NCBI GenBank assembly: GCA_044349205.1
Contig: JBIKRJ010000019.1
Span: forward strand, 1-19,871
Length of the DNA stretch: 19,871 nucleotides
Source: UBA9547 sp044349205
GTDB taxonomy: Bacteria; Bacteroidota; Bacteroidia; Cytophagales; UBA9547
Direction: 5' to 3'
Of this stretch, positions 7,016 to 14,747 are shown piece by piece (within the stretch, counting starts at the first letter, position 1; each line of letters starts with the position of its first letter). The position numbers and the translations under genes are program-made. Below the pieces are notes generated by a model. It was not told the DNA's origin. It ran no database searches and was given only the letters and a program-made list of their open reading frames with translations.

Positions 7016-7050
7016 TACTGTCAACCGTCAACCGACAACTGACAACCACA
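7016..7050 (+). repeat. Heptamer tandem repeat tract C
   Basis: Five 7-base units have AAC at 7023, 7030, 7037 and 7044, an exact period of 7 (AACCGTC, AACCGAC, AACTGAC, AACCACA, preceded by TACTGTC). The tract sits just beyond the stop codon of the HAD phosphatase gene. Confidence 0.7.
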
Positions 7051-7053
7051 GGA

Positions 7054-7061
7054 CAAATCTA
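7054..7061 (-). promoter_or_regulatory. Candidate -7 promoter box for mreD-mrdA
   Basis: On the minus strand this reads TAGATTTG, an exact TAnnTTTG match that includes the TAG stop codon of the HAD gene. Transcription would start near 7048 and the leader of about 83 bases would contain both heptamer tracts. The nearest TTTG upstream is about 15 bases away, shorter than the usual spacing, so support is modest. Confidence 0.28.
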
Positions 7062-7730
7062 CGCACAAATTTTGTTCAAAAGCACCGAAAGTTCGGCGCT
7101 ATTTTGGGCTATGTAAATTGCTCCGTTTGCCCTCAACTTTTCTTCTTGGTTTTCGGTGGCATGGCTTGCACCCATAAAACCAATTACATCCAAACCAGCT
7201 TCGGCCGAGGCTTTTACCCCCGTTGGACTATCCTCTACTACAATCACATCCGAGTTCTTTAAGCCAAGTTTTGTAATGGCATAAAGGTAAATGCGAGGGT
7301 CGGGTTTAGAAAAAAGAGCAGTATCGGGGCTAAAAACATTTTCAGCCTCGAAATACTTGTCCAACCGAGTGCTTTTGAGCGAAACATGAATTCGTGGCAA
7401 GTTGCTGTTGGAAACAATAGCGCGCGGTACTTTCAATTCTCTCAAGACATCTTCCATTCCTTGTATAGGAAGTAGGCTTTTTTCCAATTCAGCATCGAGC
7501 CGAAGGGCGTATTGTGCCATGAAATCGTCGGGCAATGGCAAGCCGTGCAGCTGTGCAAGCGAGGCCACTATTTGCACATCTTTTTGTCCGACATAGCCCG
7601 TCATGATGTCGTGGGCAGTAGTCGGAAACCCAAAAGATTGGAGCATGTTTGCCATCACCTCCGAGGCAAGGAATTCACTATCTACGAGTACTCCGTCGCA
7701 GTCGAAAAGAACAAAAGTTTTGGACATCAT
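7059..7730 (-). CDS. HAD-superfamily phosphatase (beta-phosphoglucomutase-like)
   Basis: This 223-residue cytoplasmic enzyme has the haloacid dehalogenase fold with the small alpha-helical cap of subfamily I. Motif I is FDCDGVLVDSE (Asp10 nucleophile, Asp12 acid/base), motif II is VSNSN (Ser107), motif III is SKPDPRIY (Lys142) and motif IV is VVEDSPTGVKAS (Glu166, Asp167). The spacing fits sugar-phosphate phosphatases and beta-phosphoglucomutases, but the substrate cannot be assigned. The gene begins with two consecutive ATG codons; either could be used. It is followed by heptamer tract C and then mreD, with no evident functional link to cell-wall synthesis. Family confidence is high, precise function unknown. 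Confidence 0.9.
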   Translation of the reverse strand: MMSKTFVLFDCDGVLVDSEFLASEVMANMLQSFGFPTTAHDIMTGYVGQKDVQIVASLAQLHGLPLPDDFMAQYALRLDAELEKSLLPIQGMEDVLRELKVPRAIVSNSNLPRIHVSLKSTRLDKYFEAENVFSPDTALFSKPDPRIYLYAITKLGLKNSDVIVVEDSPTGVKASAEAGLDVIGFMGASHATENQEEKLRANGAIYIAQNSAELSVLLNKICA

Positions 7731-7916
7731 TTATTTAATGTGCCAAAGAAAACCCAAATTGGTGTAAGCAACCTTATGTACTAGTTCTTTATTTTACATA
7801 ACACTAAACCTTAGTCCGCACCTTGAGCTTGTCGGGGGATACGCTTCTACATGCTAAGCGACCTTGGAGGTCTAAACTAGAACTAAGAACCACCAACTTT
7901 AAACTTCTAGCTTACA
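7731..7916. other. Structured intergenic spacer
   Basis: This 186-base gap separates the exopolysaccharide locus from the HAD gene. It contains an imperfect inverted pair TTATGTA/TACATAA (7774-7780 and 7795-7801), a small hairpin CGCTT/AAGCG (7842-7846 and 7856-7860), an adjoining one GACCT-TGG-AGGTC (7860-7872), and heptamer tract D. No reading frame or T-run terminator is convincing here. Confidence 0.4.
7875..7915 (+). repeat. Heptamer tandem repeat tract D
   Basis: AAC recurs at 7875, 7881, 7888, 7895 and 7902 (spacings 6, 7, 7, 7), giving degenerate 7-base units. It ends next to the stop codon of the glycosyltransferase gene and shares 13 identical bases (7897-7909) with 1065-1077 next to tract A. 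Confidence 0.6.
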
Positions 7917-9101
7917 CTAACGAAGCGCCTCGACAAGCCTGTATATTTTTTCCACATTCTTTTCCCAAGAATGGCTGTGGGCAAAGGCAATTCGTTCCCT
8001 TTTCTGTGTTTCGTTGTCTTCCGCAAGTGCTTTTTCTATGCTTTCAATCCATGAAGAAAGGTTGTGGGGTAGGTGGCAAAATCCTGAAAAATAGTCCATA
8101 AAGTCGGTTTTAGTAGCCACCACTGGTTTACCCATGGCCAGGTATTCGTCTATTTTTCTAGGGTAATTTCCGTTGGTGAGTTCGTTTACTAGTTGGGGGT
8201 TGATGGCCACATCGAACTGGCTTATGTAGGCTGGCAGTTCTTCTGGTTTTTTATTTCCTAAAAAATAAACATTGGCCAAATGATGCAAGGAATTTTTTCG
8301 AAATGTGTCGTCTTCGGGCCCTACCAAAACCAAACTCCAGTAGGGACGGGTTGTAGCGATGTGTACAAGTAGCTCGATATCCAGTCGCATCGCTGTGAGA
8401 AAGCCGGCATAGCCAATAATTGGGCGAGGAATAGACGCCATTTCGGGCAGGTTGGCGTAGAGATTGGCTTGGAACAAATCCAAGTCGCAGCCCTGCCCTA
8501 TGTCGTATGAATGGGGGTTGTGCTGTTTGGCTATTAGTGCCAATTGCATCGAATTGGCTACTACAAGGTTTGCCTTTTGCATGATGTGCTTCTCTTCTTC
8601 CAGGGCATGTTTTTGAAAGTAGGCTTGGCTGCTGAAATTGTCGCGCGAGTAGTAGATATAAAAAGAAGGGCGAAGTAATTCTTTCAGGTACACTGCTCTG
8701 GATATCAGGCTGTCGTTGAAAAGCACAAAGGAATTAAAGCCCATTTTTTGGCATGCAACCAATATGCATTTTGCCAGCTTTTTGTTGTTTCTTTTGTTGA
8801 AAAAATCGTACACCCAACCTTTGGGCAACCAATTAATAGATTCTAGCAACACTGCTGGGTACAACACCCAAAGGCGTTCTTGCACAAGCACGGGAGTGTT
8901 TTGTTTGTTTGCCACGAAACTCCATTTTTTTTGCACCAAGGCATCTTGTTTTTTTTGGCGCAAAGTGTAAAAATCCAAGGCGTTGTTTACATACAAGACT
9001 TTGTTTTGCTTGGCAAATTCTTTGGCAATGTTTACATTGTTGCTGCCTATTGTGCTTTCTAAGTCTTGCTGACCTATGACCACGATGTATTCGTTCTTCA
9101 T
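7917..9101 (-). CDS. GT4-like glycosyltransferase
   Basis: This 394-residue protein resembles GT-B-fold glycosyltransferases of the TuaH/GT4-like type, which transfer a sugar from a nucleotide donor to a growing lipid-linked oligosaccharide at the inner membrane face. The C-terminal half has the donor-binding features IIGYAGFLTA, a WSLVLVGPED strand and PRKIDEYLAMGKPVVAT, in which Glu and the preceding basic residues contact the donor phosphates. The N-terminal acceptor half is less conserved, with YYSRDNF near the domain link. The ATG at 9101 overlaps the TGA of the alpha/beta hydrolase gene by four bases (ATGA), so it is probably translationally coupled. An upstream in-frame codon near 9134 lies within that gene and is less likely. 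It is the last gene of the locus. Sugar and linkage are unknown. Confidence 0.85.
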   Translation of the reverse strand: MKNEYIVVIGQQDLESTIGSNNVNIAKEFAKQNKVLYVNNALDFYTLRQKKQDALVQKKWSFVANKQNTPVLVQERLWVLYPAVLLESINWLPKGWVYDFFNKRNNKKLAKCILVACQKMGFNSFVLFNDSLISRAVYLKELLRPSFYIYYSRDNFSSQAYFQKHALEEEKHIMQKANLVVANSMQLALIAKQHNPHSYDIGQGCDLDLFQANLYANLPEMASIPRPIIGYAGFLTAMRLDIELLVHIATTRPYWSLVLVGPEDDTFRKNSLHHLANVYFLGNKKPEELPAYISQFDVAINPQLVNELTNGNYPRKIDEYLAMGKPVVATKTDFMDYFSGFCHLPHNLSSWIESIEKALAEDNETQKRERIAFAHSHSWEKNVEKIYRLVEALR

Positions 9102-10027
9102 TCTTTTAAAAATTTGGACAAAGCGGCGTTGCACGGAGCAGGCTGTTCGTAATTCGACAAATGGCCAGCACTGTCTATCTCCACCAGGGTGGCTTGCGGC
9201 ATGGCCTTTGTGTAATGTTTGCTATTAGCAGGGGGCACCAGGTGGTCGCATTTTCCCCAAATCAACAATACTTTTACAGACGATTTCCCAATTTCTTTCA
9301 TGCCACTAGTCATGTTCAATTTTAGGGTATTGCGCCAGGTAGAAAGAACGGCTCGCTTGTAACCCTCGTATTGCATTTGCTTCCAACTTTTTGCTTCATA
9401 CTCTTTCAAATTGCTGGCATCACAAAATTCAGCCATCTGTTTTTGCACCGCCCGCGGGTACCAATACAAGCTCATGAGCACTTCCGATACCAAGGGCATG
9501 CTGATATGCCAGGACACCTTTCCTTTTCCCAAAGAAGCAGGGTCTATCAATGCGATATGTGAAACTTTGTGTATGTTTTTGTCCGTGTAATGCAACGCAA
9601 TACTCGACCCCATCGAAACCGAGACCAAACGGTAGGGAGGTGGCAAATCTAGTCGGTATAGAAGTTCGGACAATTGCTCGTAAAAAAAACTGGAATCGTA
9701 CACCGCTTGGGGTCGGTCGGAATAGCCCCTTCCGTACAAATCGTATCGCAACACGCGAAAACCTTGTTTTACCAAATTATCGAAATTATGGTCCCAAGCA
9801 TAGTGCCCCGAACCTACACCGTGTATCAAGATGACTGTTTTGCCAGTATCCTTGCCTGCCAGCTGGTAGTGTACAAAGCCTTTTGACAGCCGTATGAAAT
9901 GACCGCCTATTTCCCTTCGAGCCTTTTCGTCCAATTTTTTGGTTTCTTGTGTTTTAAGCACATAAAGCCACGAAGCGGCGGCTGCCAAAAGCATACATAA
10001 GAGTAGTATGGGTAAAAATACTTTCAT
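9098..10027 (-). CDS. Membrane-anchored alpha/beta hydrolase
   Basis: This 309-residue protein has an N-terminal hydrophobic anchor (residues 3-24) followed by an alpha/beta-hydrolase domain, so it probably faces the periplasm. The oxyanion HG is at 69-70 (VILIHGVGSG), RYDLYGRGYSDRP is typical of the fold, the nucleophile elbow SVSMG puts Ser138 in place, and Asp261 (WGKCDHLVPP) and His289 (DSAGHLSNYE) complete the triad. Esterase, lipase or epoxide-hydrolase-like activity all remain possible. It starts in an ATGA overlap with the acyltransferase gene and ends in an ATGA overlap with the glycosyltransferase gene. Such coupling to an acyltransferase suggests, as inference, a role in removing acyl groups from the polysaccharide. 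Catalytic residues look intact. Confidence 0.85.
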   Translation of the reverse strand: MKVFLPILLLCMLLAAAASWLYVLKTQETKKLDEKARREIGGHFIRLSKGFVHYQLAGKDTGKTVILIHGVGSGHYAWDHNFDNLVKQGFRVLRYDLYGRGYSDRPQAVYDSSFFYEQLSELLYRLDLPPPYRLVSVSMGSSIALHYTDKNIHKVSHIALIDPASLGKGKVSWHISMPLVSEVLMSLYWYPRAVQKQMAEFCDASNLKEYEAKSWKQMQYEGYKRAVLSTWRNTLKLNMTSGMKEIGKSSVKVLLIWGKCDHLVPPANSKHYTKAMPQATLVEIDSAGHLSNYEQPAPCNAALSKFLKE

Positions 10028-10614
10028 ATACCCCCCAGTTTTCTGATTACTTTGGCCGGCACACCTGCTACCACGCTATGCGGCGGTACATCTTTGGTCA
10101 CCACGGCCGAAGTGGCCACAACACTTCCTTTTCCTATGCGCACGCCTTTCAAAATTTTGGCATCCATCGCAATCCATACATTGTCTTCAATGACGATGGG
10201 CGACTTTTTTCCTACTGCGCCAAAATGGTCTTTTACGTCGTGGTAGTCGTCGTCTATGATAATGGCATAGGGCGCAATGCGCACATTGTTTCCTATCGAA
10301 ATGGAAGTGCTTGCCGAAATGTGCGCCCCATTAATTCGGGTATTGTGTCCCACCACCAACCGACCGCCTTTTTCAACAAATATTTTGCATTTGTTTATGT
10401 TCGACCAAATTCTGACTTCGTCGCCCAATTCCATGTAGCCGTAGTTTTGTATCAATGGTTTTTCCCGAATGGAAACCAACGCCCCTACTTTAGAACAGTT
10501 TCGCAGGTATAATTTTGCCTGAAGCGTTCGCCAAAGGCCATTCCAAACCAACCCGAATATTTCAAAAACAGATTTGTTGGTGCCTCTTTTCTTCAGTTCA
10601 TTTATCAAACGCAT
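10024..10614 (-). CDS. Hexapeptide-repeat acyltransferase (O-acetyltransferase)
   Basis: This 196-residue protein is a left-handed beta-helix acyltransferase of the maltose/serine acetyltransferase and WcaF type, which typically O-acetylates sugars with acetyl-CoA as a trimer. Hexapeptide periodicity runs from about residue 90 to 180, for example ISIGNNVRIAPYAII, SPIVIEDNVWIAMDA and VRIGKGSVVATSAVV, followed by the usual VVAGVPAKVIRKLG end. His in DDDYHDV is the likely catalytic base region. The first 75 residues are less conserved and basic. The ATG lies 17 bases inside the end of the GT2 gene, and its stop overlaps the next start, so it is embedded in a coupled set. It most likely acetylates a sugar of the repeat unit; the site is unknown. 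Confidence 0.88.
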   Translation of the reverse strand: MRLINELKKRGTNKSVFEIFGLVWNGLWRTLQAKLYLRNCSKVGALVSIREKPLIQNYGYMELGDEVRIWSNINKCKIFVEKGGRLVVGHNTRINGAHISASTSISIGNNVRIAPYAIIIDDDYHDVKDHFGAVGKKSPIVIEDNVWIAMDAKILKGVRIGKGSVVATSAVVTKDVPPHSVVAGVPAKVIRKLGGI

Positions 10615-11536
10615 TGCTTCTCAATTTTGGATAACCGTGTACTTGCTCATGAAACAGATGCCACAAAACACCTTGCCAAAAAGCTTTTAGGTGCTCTATT
10701 TTGTCTTTTCGCAGAAAAAGGAAGGTGTTTTTTGGAATAATGAACATGGCGAAAAACAGCAGGAAGACAAGGAAAGACAGCATGGTGCTGTTGCGCCGCA
10801 TGTACAAGAGCCTATTTCGTGCCATGTAGTAGGTTTTCTGCACACTTTCTTTCCCCACCGAAACCGATTCTTTGTGATACACCACCGATGTTCCGACATA
10901 AAACACCTTGTAACCCGCCTTTTTGATGGCCTCGCACCAGTCGTGCTCTTCGTAATACAAGAAGAAAATTTCAGCTATCATCCCCACTTTTTTTATTACT
11001 TCCATGGGTACCATCATAGCGGCGCCATGTCCCAGTTGTGTGGGCGCCACATAGTCAAACTGTCCAGTATCTTTCGGAAAAAAAGCTCTTTTCCGACCTC
11101 TTCCCGTGAAAGGGTGGATGTTGCCCAAGCCGGCATACTGCACTAGGTTTTCGGTGTGGTAGAAAATGATTTTTGGAGAAACCAATCCAATGCGGGGGTC
11201 GTGCTCCAACACTTCGACAAGTGGGGTCAGGAAGTTGGGCGCTACTTCGGTGTCGTTGTTCAAAAACAATACATATTTTCCCCTCGCTTCTTTCAGTCCC
11301 AAGTTATTGCCACCTGCAAAACCTAAGTTTTGAGTACTCACAAGGCATTTTACTTTTGGAAAATGTATTTTCAACAACTCCTGAAGACCTTCATTAGACC
11401 CGTTGTCCACCACGATTACCTCCATGTTCTTGTAGTCGCACTTTTGAAGCGAATCGAGCATTTGAAGGGTCACCTCGTTTTGTCGATAGTTCACGCTGAT
11501 GACAGAAACCAAGGGTTGATTTAGCCTCTTATACAT
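10598..11536 (-). CDS. GT2-family glycosyltransferase (rhamnosyltransferase-like)
   Basis: This 312-residue GT-A-fold enzyme begins SVISVNYRQNEVTLQMLDSL, has the donor-binding VDNGS at 43-47, the GFAGGNNLGLKEA segment (72-84) and the metal-binding region FLNNDTEV (91-98), all typical of the WbbL-like GT2 group that often transfers rhamnose. The catalytic-base region includes YYEEHDWCEAIKKAG (the ED/EHDW motif). A hydrophobic stretch near residues 255-280 could associate it with the membrane. It starts at an ATG overlapping the end of the sugar transferase gene by eight bases and overlaps the next gene by 17, so it is translated within a coupled block. It should add one sugar to the undecaprenyl-linked intermediate; the sugar is not known. 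Confidence 0.9.
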   Translation of the reverse strand: MYKRLNQPLVSVISVNYRQNEVTLQMLDSLQKCDYKNMEVIVVDNGSNEGLQELLKIHFPKVKCLVSTQNLGFAGGNNLGLKEARGKYVLFLNNDTEVAPNFLTPLVEVLEHDPRIGLVSPKIIFYHTENLVQYAGLGNIHPFTGRGRKRAFFPKDTGQFDYVAPTQLGHGAAMMVPMEVIKKVGMIAEIFFLYYEEHDWCEAIKKAGYKVFYVGTSVVYHKESVSVGKESVQKTYYMARNRLLYMRRNSTMLSFLVFLLFFAMFIIPKNTFLFLRKDKIEHLKAFWQGVLWHLFHEQVHGYPKLRSNAFDK

Positions 11537-12305
11537 TGTCTTTTTGGAGCAGAGCGGGAAATGTTTTCAGTAGAATTTTCAGGTCGAAGAGCAGGGAATG
11601 GTTTTGGGCATAGGTATTGTCTAGTTCCATTCGCTCTTCTTCCGACATTTCTTTTTTGCCTCTTTTGGTCACTTGCCATAGCCCTGTGATGCCCGCAGGT
11701 GCCATGAAGCGAAGTGCTTGTTGGTCGGTAGTCAGTTTTTCGGCCTCGTACAAGGGCAGCGGACGGTTTCCCACTATCGACATGTCGCCCTTCAGCACAT
11801 TGAAGAGTTGGGGCAGTTCGTCCAAGCTTGTGTTGCGCAGGAAGTTGCCAAACGGCGTAATGCGTGGGTCGTTGCTTATTTTGTTGAAAGCGTGCTTGTC
11901 GAGTTCTTTTTTGCTGAGCGAAAAAACCTTGTCGCAAATGGCCATGTCGTCGAAATAAATCAGACGGGTACATTCGGTATTTTCCCTAAGACAGTCTTCG
12001 CATTTTTGTAGCAAGTTTGGTGCGCTGTCTTTTCCGTGGGTGTATTGGTTATTTGTTTTGGCCAATTCCTTCAGTTTTTGGGCGGTGTTGGTGTACATGC
12101 TCCGAAATTTGTAGAAGTCGAAAATGTGATAGTTGGAACCAACCCTTTTCGATCTGTAAATGATAGGACCTTTGGAGGTAATTTTGATAAGCGCCACAAT
12201 GAGCACCAGGAGCGGCGAAATGGCCAAAATGACCGATAGCGCAAAAAGAACATCGAAAACGCGCTTGCCGAGCGGAATACGAAAGGTGGAAATAGGTTGA
12301 TTCAT
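11529..12305 (-). CDS. Undecaprenyl-phosphate sugar-1-phosphate transferase
   Basis: This monotopic phosphoglycosyl transferase (bacterial sugar transferase family) starts polysaccharide assembly by moving a sugar phosphate from a UDP-sugar to undecaprenyl phosphate. One membrane helix spans about 17-40, followed by KRVGSNYHIFDFYKFRSM (53-70), the catalytic Asp162-Glu163 dyad in SLDELPQLFNVLKGDMSIVG, the NRPLP loop and GITGLWQV (205-212). At 258 residues it is the short form without the N-terminal multi-helix domain of WcaJ. Between residues 72 and 147 it has an insertion with Cys102, Cys105, Cys112 and Cys124, spaced as could suit a metal site; similar long insertions occur in related Bacteroidota proteins. 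It begins a coupled run of five genes. The sugar is not determinable. Confidence 0.93.
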   Translation of the reverse strand: MNQPISTFRIPLGKRVFDVLFALSVILAISPLLVLIVALIKITSKGPIIYRSKRVGSNYHIFDFYKFRSMYTNTAQKLKELAKTNNQYTHGKDSAPNLLQKCEDCLRENTECTRLIYFDDMAICDKVFSLSKKELDKHAFNKISNDPRITPFGNFLRNTSLDELPQLFNVLKGDMSIVGNRPLPLYEAEKLTTDQQALRFMAPAGITGLWQVTKRGKKEMSEEERMELDNTYAQNHSLLFDLKILLKTFPALLQKDNV

Positions 12306-12379
12306 TTACTATGTTCGTTTGGTTTTGGCTTTCGACAAGAAGGAAATTTTAGTGTATCGGGCAGCTATTGGGCCTTGGT

Positions 12380-14644
12380 TCAGTACAAGGCTTTTTCATA
12401 GACTACCACTTCGCCCACTTCGGCGTTTCCCTTGGTGCGGGAAAGTTTTATTTTGGAAGTGTTGCCATTGATGACGCAAGGCTTCCATTTATTGTAATGG
12501 TTCATTCTGATCTTAGTCACCTCTGTCCAACCTAAGTCGGAGTAAATGGAAATGGTGATTTCGCCGTCGCTTGCGCCATCGAAAATGTACAGCATTGGAA
12601 TGTGTTTGGAGTTGCCCAAGTCGATGATCATTTCTTCGTTTTTCTTGAAGTTAGATTTCCACCCCGAACTTGGTGATCGGCTGTGTAGTCCCATAGCAGG
12701 ATTGCCCGCAATGCCCTGCTCGTCGAACAAGAAAAACTGTTTTTCGCCATTTTCGTCGACACATTGCAAGGTGGTGCTTGCCATTGGTTTTAGCATGCTG
12801 CATTTTGGAAAAAGACCTTTGGGATGTTCTTGCAAAAAGAGTGGCGTTTCCGAAATTTCTATCGTTTCCCCTCTTTTTAACAACCTGTGCTGGCCACAGG
12901 CATTTTGTGGTTGAAACGACATTAGTTGAACAAAATTTGTTGTATTTGGTCGATATCCCTTGGTTTTTTTGCCTGATTGGGTTCCATACCAAATCACTTT
13001 GGTCACCAGCAAGGTGTCCTGCATGTTTCGGTAAGTTGCTTCGTACAAGCTGCTGCTTGAATCGACTTTAAGATGTACGAAATAGGAGTTTTTGAGCGTC
13101 GATTTGAAAGTGCTCAAGTAATTCCAAGAAGGTTTCAAGTACGGACTGTTTTGCAAGGTGCTGGAATACAGTCCGCTGGTAGCGTACAGCCCCGTTGTAC
13201 CAGCATCGCGTATCATAAATTGAAACGCTTTTTCGATACCTGCCGCTGAGAGAAGCAGATACGAACGAATAAGCCAGTCGGCCTGCACCAATTCAGAATT
13301 TTTGTCGCCAATGGGCCAACATTGTTGTGGCGAATTTTGGGTATCGTAGCCAAACTCGGTATTCCACACTTCGGCTTCGGGTGCGTGTTTGTCGCGGAAA
13401 AGCACTATGTTTTTAGCTTCCTCGTACACGCGGCCTTTTTCCGGGCAAACTCCGCGCTCGAGATTGCCGTCGGGAAGTCTGGCAGTGTTGGCATATTGGT
13501 GGTAATTGATGACATCCCAGGCAAAATTGCCATTCCTGTTCAAGTCGCACCAGTGTTTTAGGCCGCGCAAATAATCCAATTTGCCATTGGCTAGTCCTGC
13601 CATCACCAGTTTTCCGTTTGCGGCGGATATTCCGCAGTTTTCGCCCATTTCTTGTTTGTGCCCATCTTTATCGGCGCTCGAAAGGCAGGCATACTCGTAG
13701 GGTGTGAAATAGCTGATACTTTGTTCCCACCACTTGTCTGGTTCATTCCAGTTTTCGTAATAAAGCAAGTTTCCGTTCTCTTCTTTGGCAAAATTTTGGG
13801 CATAGCACCACATAAAGTAAGCATGCCTTTTGTAAGAATGGGGCGAAAGCGAGTTATCGCTTTTAGGCAGGGGTTTCGCCTGACTGTTGGGTATTTCGGT
13901 GAGCCAGTGTGGCGATTTTTGGATAACGGGAATCACCGTTTTATTCATTTTGCCCAAGCTTGAATAGAAATGTTGAAAATTGAAACCATTGGAAGTGTTG
14001 TTCAACTGAATGGCATCTTGAACGGGTTCGTTCCAGTCGGGCCAGTCGTGGTATTCGCGTATGCAGCCAAAGGGTTCGAGCAGGCCCAACGGTACATCGA
14101 CAAAGGCATTGGTACCCATAAATTGGTCTATGGTGGTTTTGGACGATTTGACGGTAGGAATACTGATGACCTCTTGTTTTTCATCAGTTTCAATCAATAT
14201 TTCACCAATTTTTGCTCTATTTTTCATAGAAATACTGATGAAACGTGTCAGTTTTTCCAATACAATCTTGTTCCAACCTTCCGAAAGAATGATATTCTGA
14301 GCGCTGGCATCGCTGCTGTCGGTTTGGGAGGAGATTATAATGCTACACGGATCGGCCGAGTAAAGGTGTAGGTGGGCAACCGTAACTTTTTGCCCCAAGT
14401 CAAGAATGAGTGAAGCTTCATGTTTGTAACATACTTCTTTGTCGTATCCGTCCCAAAAAGTTTTGGGTATGCCTGTAAGCTGTTGCTCGTCGGCCACCCA
14501 AGTGCCGTATCCGCAACCCGACTCGTTGATAATCATATCGGGCTTCAGTAGGTATTGGTGCTTCATTTGTGGGCGAGGGTAGCCACAGCTTACCGTAAAA
14601 AGGGTAAGCACAGCCGTAAGTAATTTGATAGTAGAATGGCGCAT
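12380..14644 (-). CDS. Lipoprotein glycoside hydrolase (clan GH-A, GH39-like) with flanking beta domains
   Basis: From the ATG at 14644 this is a 754-residue lipoprotein. Residues 1-20 form a signal peptide ending in the lipobox TVSC (Cys20); no acidic residues follow the cysteine, so the surface-export signal of many Bacteroidota lipoproteins is not evident. Residues 35-155 look like a galactose-binding (discoidin-like) beta domain. Residues 180-515 resemble a TIM-barrel glycosidase of clan GH-A: YYENWNEPDKWW supplies the acid/base Glu301 and EVWNTEFGYDT the nucleophile Glu430. A linker region and a second similar beta domain (about 630-750) follow. The active-site pair suggests retaining endo-glycosidase activity. 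Within an exopolysaccharide locus it may trim or release polymer, by analogy with PslG of Pseudomonas. The assignment to GH39 rather than GH5 is uncertain. Confidence 0.75.
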   Translation of the reverse strand: MRHSTIKLLTAVLTLFTVSCGYPRPQMKHQYLLKPDMIINESGCGYGTWVADEQQLTGIPKTFWDGYDKEVCYKHEASLILDLGQKVTVAHLHLYSADPCSIIISSQTDSSDASAQNIILSEGWNKIVLEKLTRFISISMKNRAKIGEILIETDEKQEVISIPTVKSSKTTIDQFMGTNAFVDVPLGLLEPFGCIREYHDWPDWNEPVQDAIQLNNTSNGFNFQHFYSSLGKMNKTVIPVIQKSPHWLTEIPNSQAKPLPKSDNSLSPHSYKRHAYFMWCYAQNFAKEENGNLLYYENWNEPDKWWEQSISYFTPYEYACLSSADKDGHKQEMGENCGISAANGKLVMAGLANGKLDYLRGLKHWCDLNRNGNFAWDVINYHQYANTARLPDGNLERGVCPEKGRVYEEAKNIVLFRDKHAPEAEVWNTEFGYDTQNSPQQCWPIGDKNSELVQADWLIRSYLLLSAAGIEKAFQFMIRDAGTTGLYATSGLYSSTLQNSPYLKPSWNYLSTFKSTLKNSYFVHLKVDSSSSLYEATYRNMQDTLLVTKVIWYGTQSGKKTKGYRPNTTNFVQLMSFQPQNACGQHRLLKRGETIEISETPLFLQEHPKGLFPKCSMLKPMASTTLQCVDENGEKQFFLFDEQGIAGNPAMGLHSRSPSSGWKSNFKKNEEMIIDLGNSKHIPMLYIFDGASDGEITISIYSDLGWTEVTKIRMNHYNKWKPCVINGNTSKIKLSRTKGNAEVGEVVVYEKALY

Positions 14645-14747
14645 TTTGTATTGGGTAGTCTGCAAGATTTATTATTAAATTAGGTATAAATTCTCGAAAA
14701 GGGAACGCCTAGTGCCACTACAACAAAAACTTATAAATCATACACAA

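Noticed and set aside
6971..7050. Possible CRISPR array
   Set aside because: The unit is 7 bases, degenerate, without unique spacers and without cas genes.
7816..7916. Possible tRNA or small structured RNA
   Set aside because: No cloverleaf pairing, anticodon arm or T-loop consensus could be traced.
7762..7917. 8-base inverted pair GTGTAAGC/GCTTACAC as ends of a small mobile element
   Set aside because: Eight bases over about 150 is not strong, no target duplication is seen, and one end lies in the glycosyltransferase stop region.
11521..11973. Minus-strand 150-codon frame inside the sugar transferase gene
   Set aside because: Another frame of the same DNA with Arg/Gln-rich low-complexity translation; the sugar transferase frame holds the family motifs.
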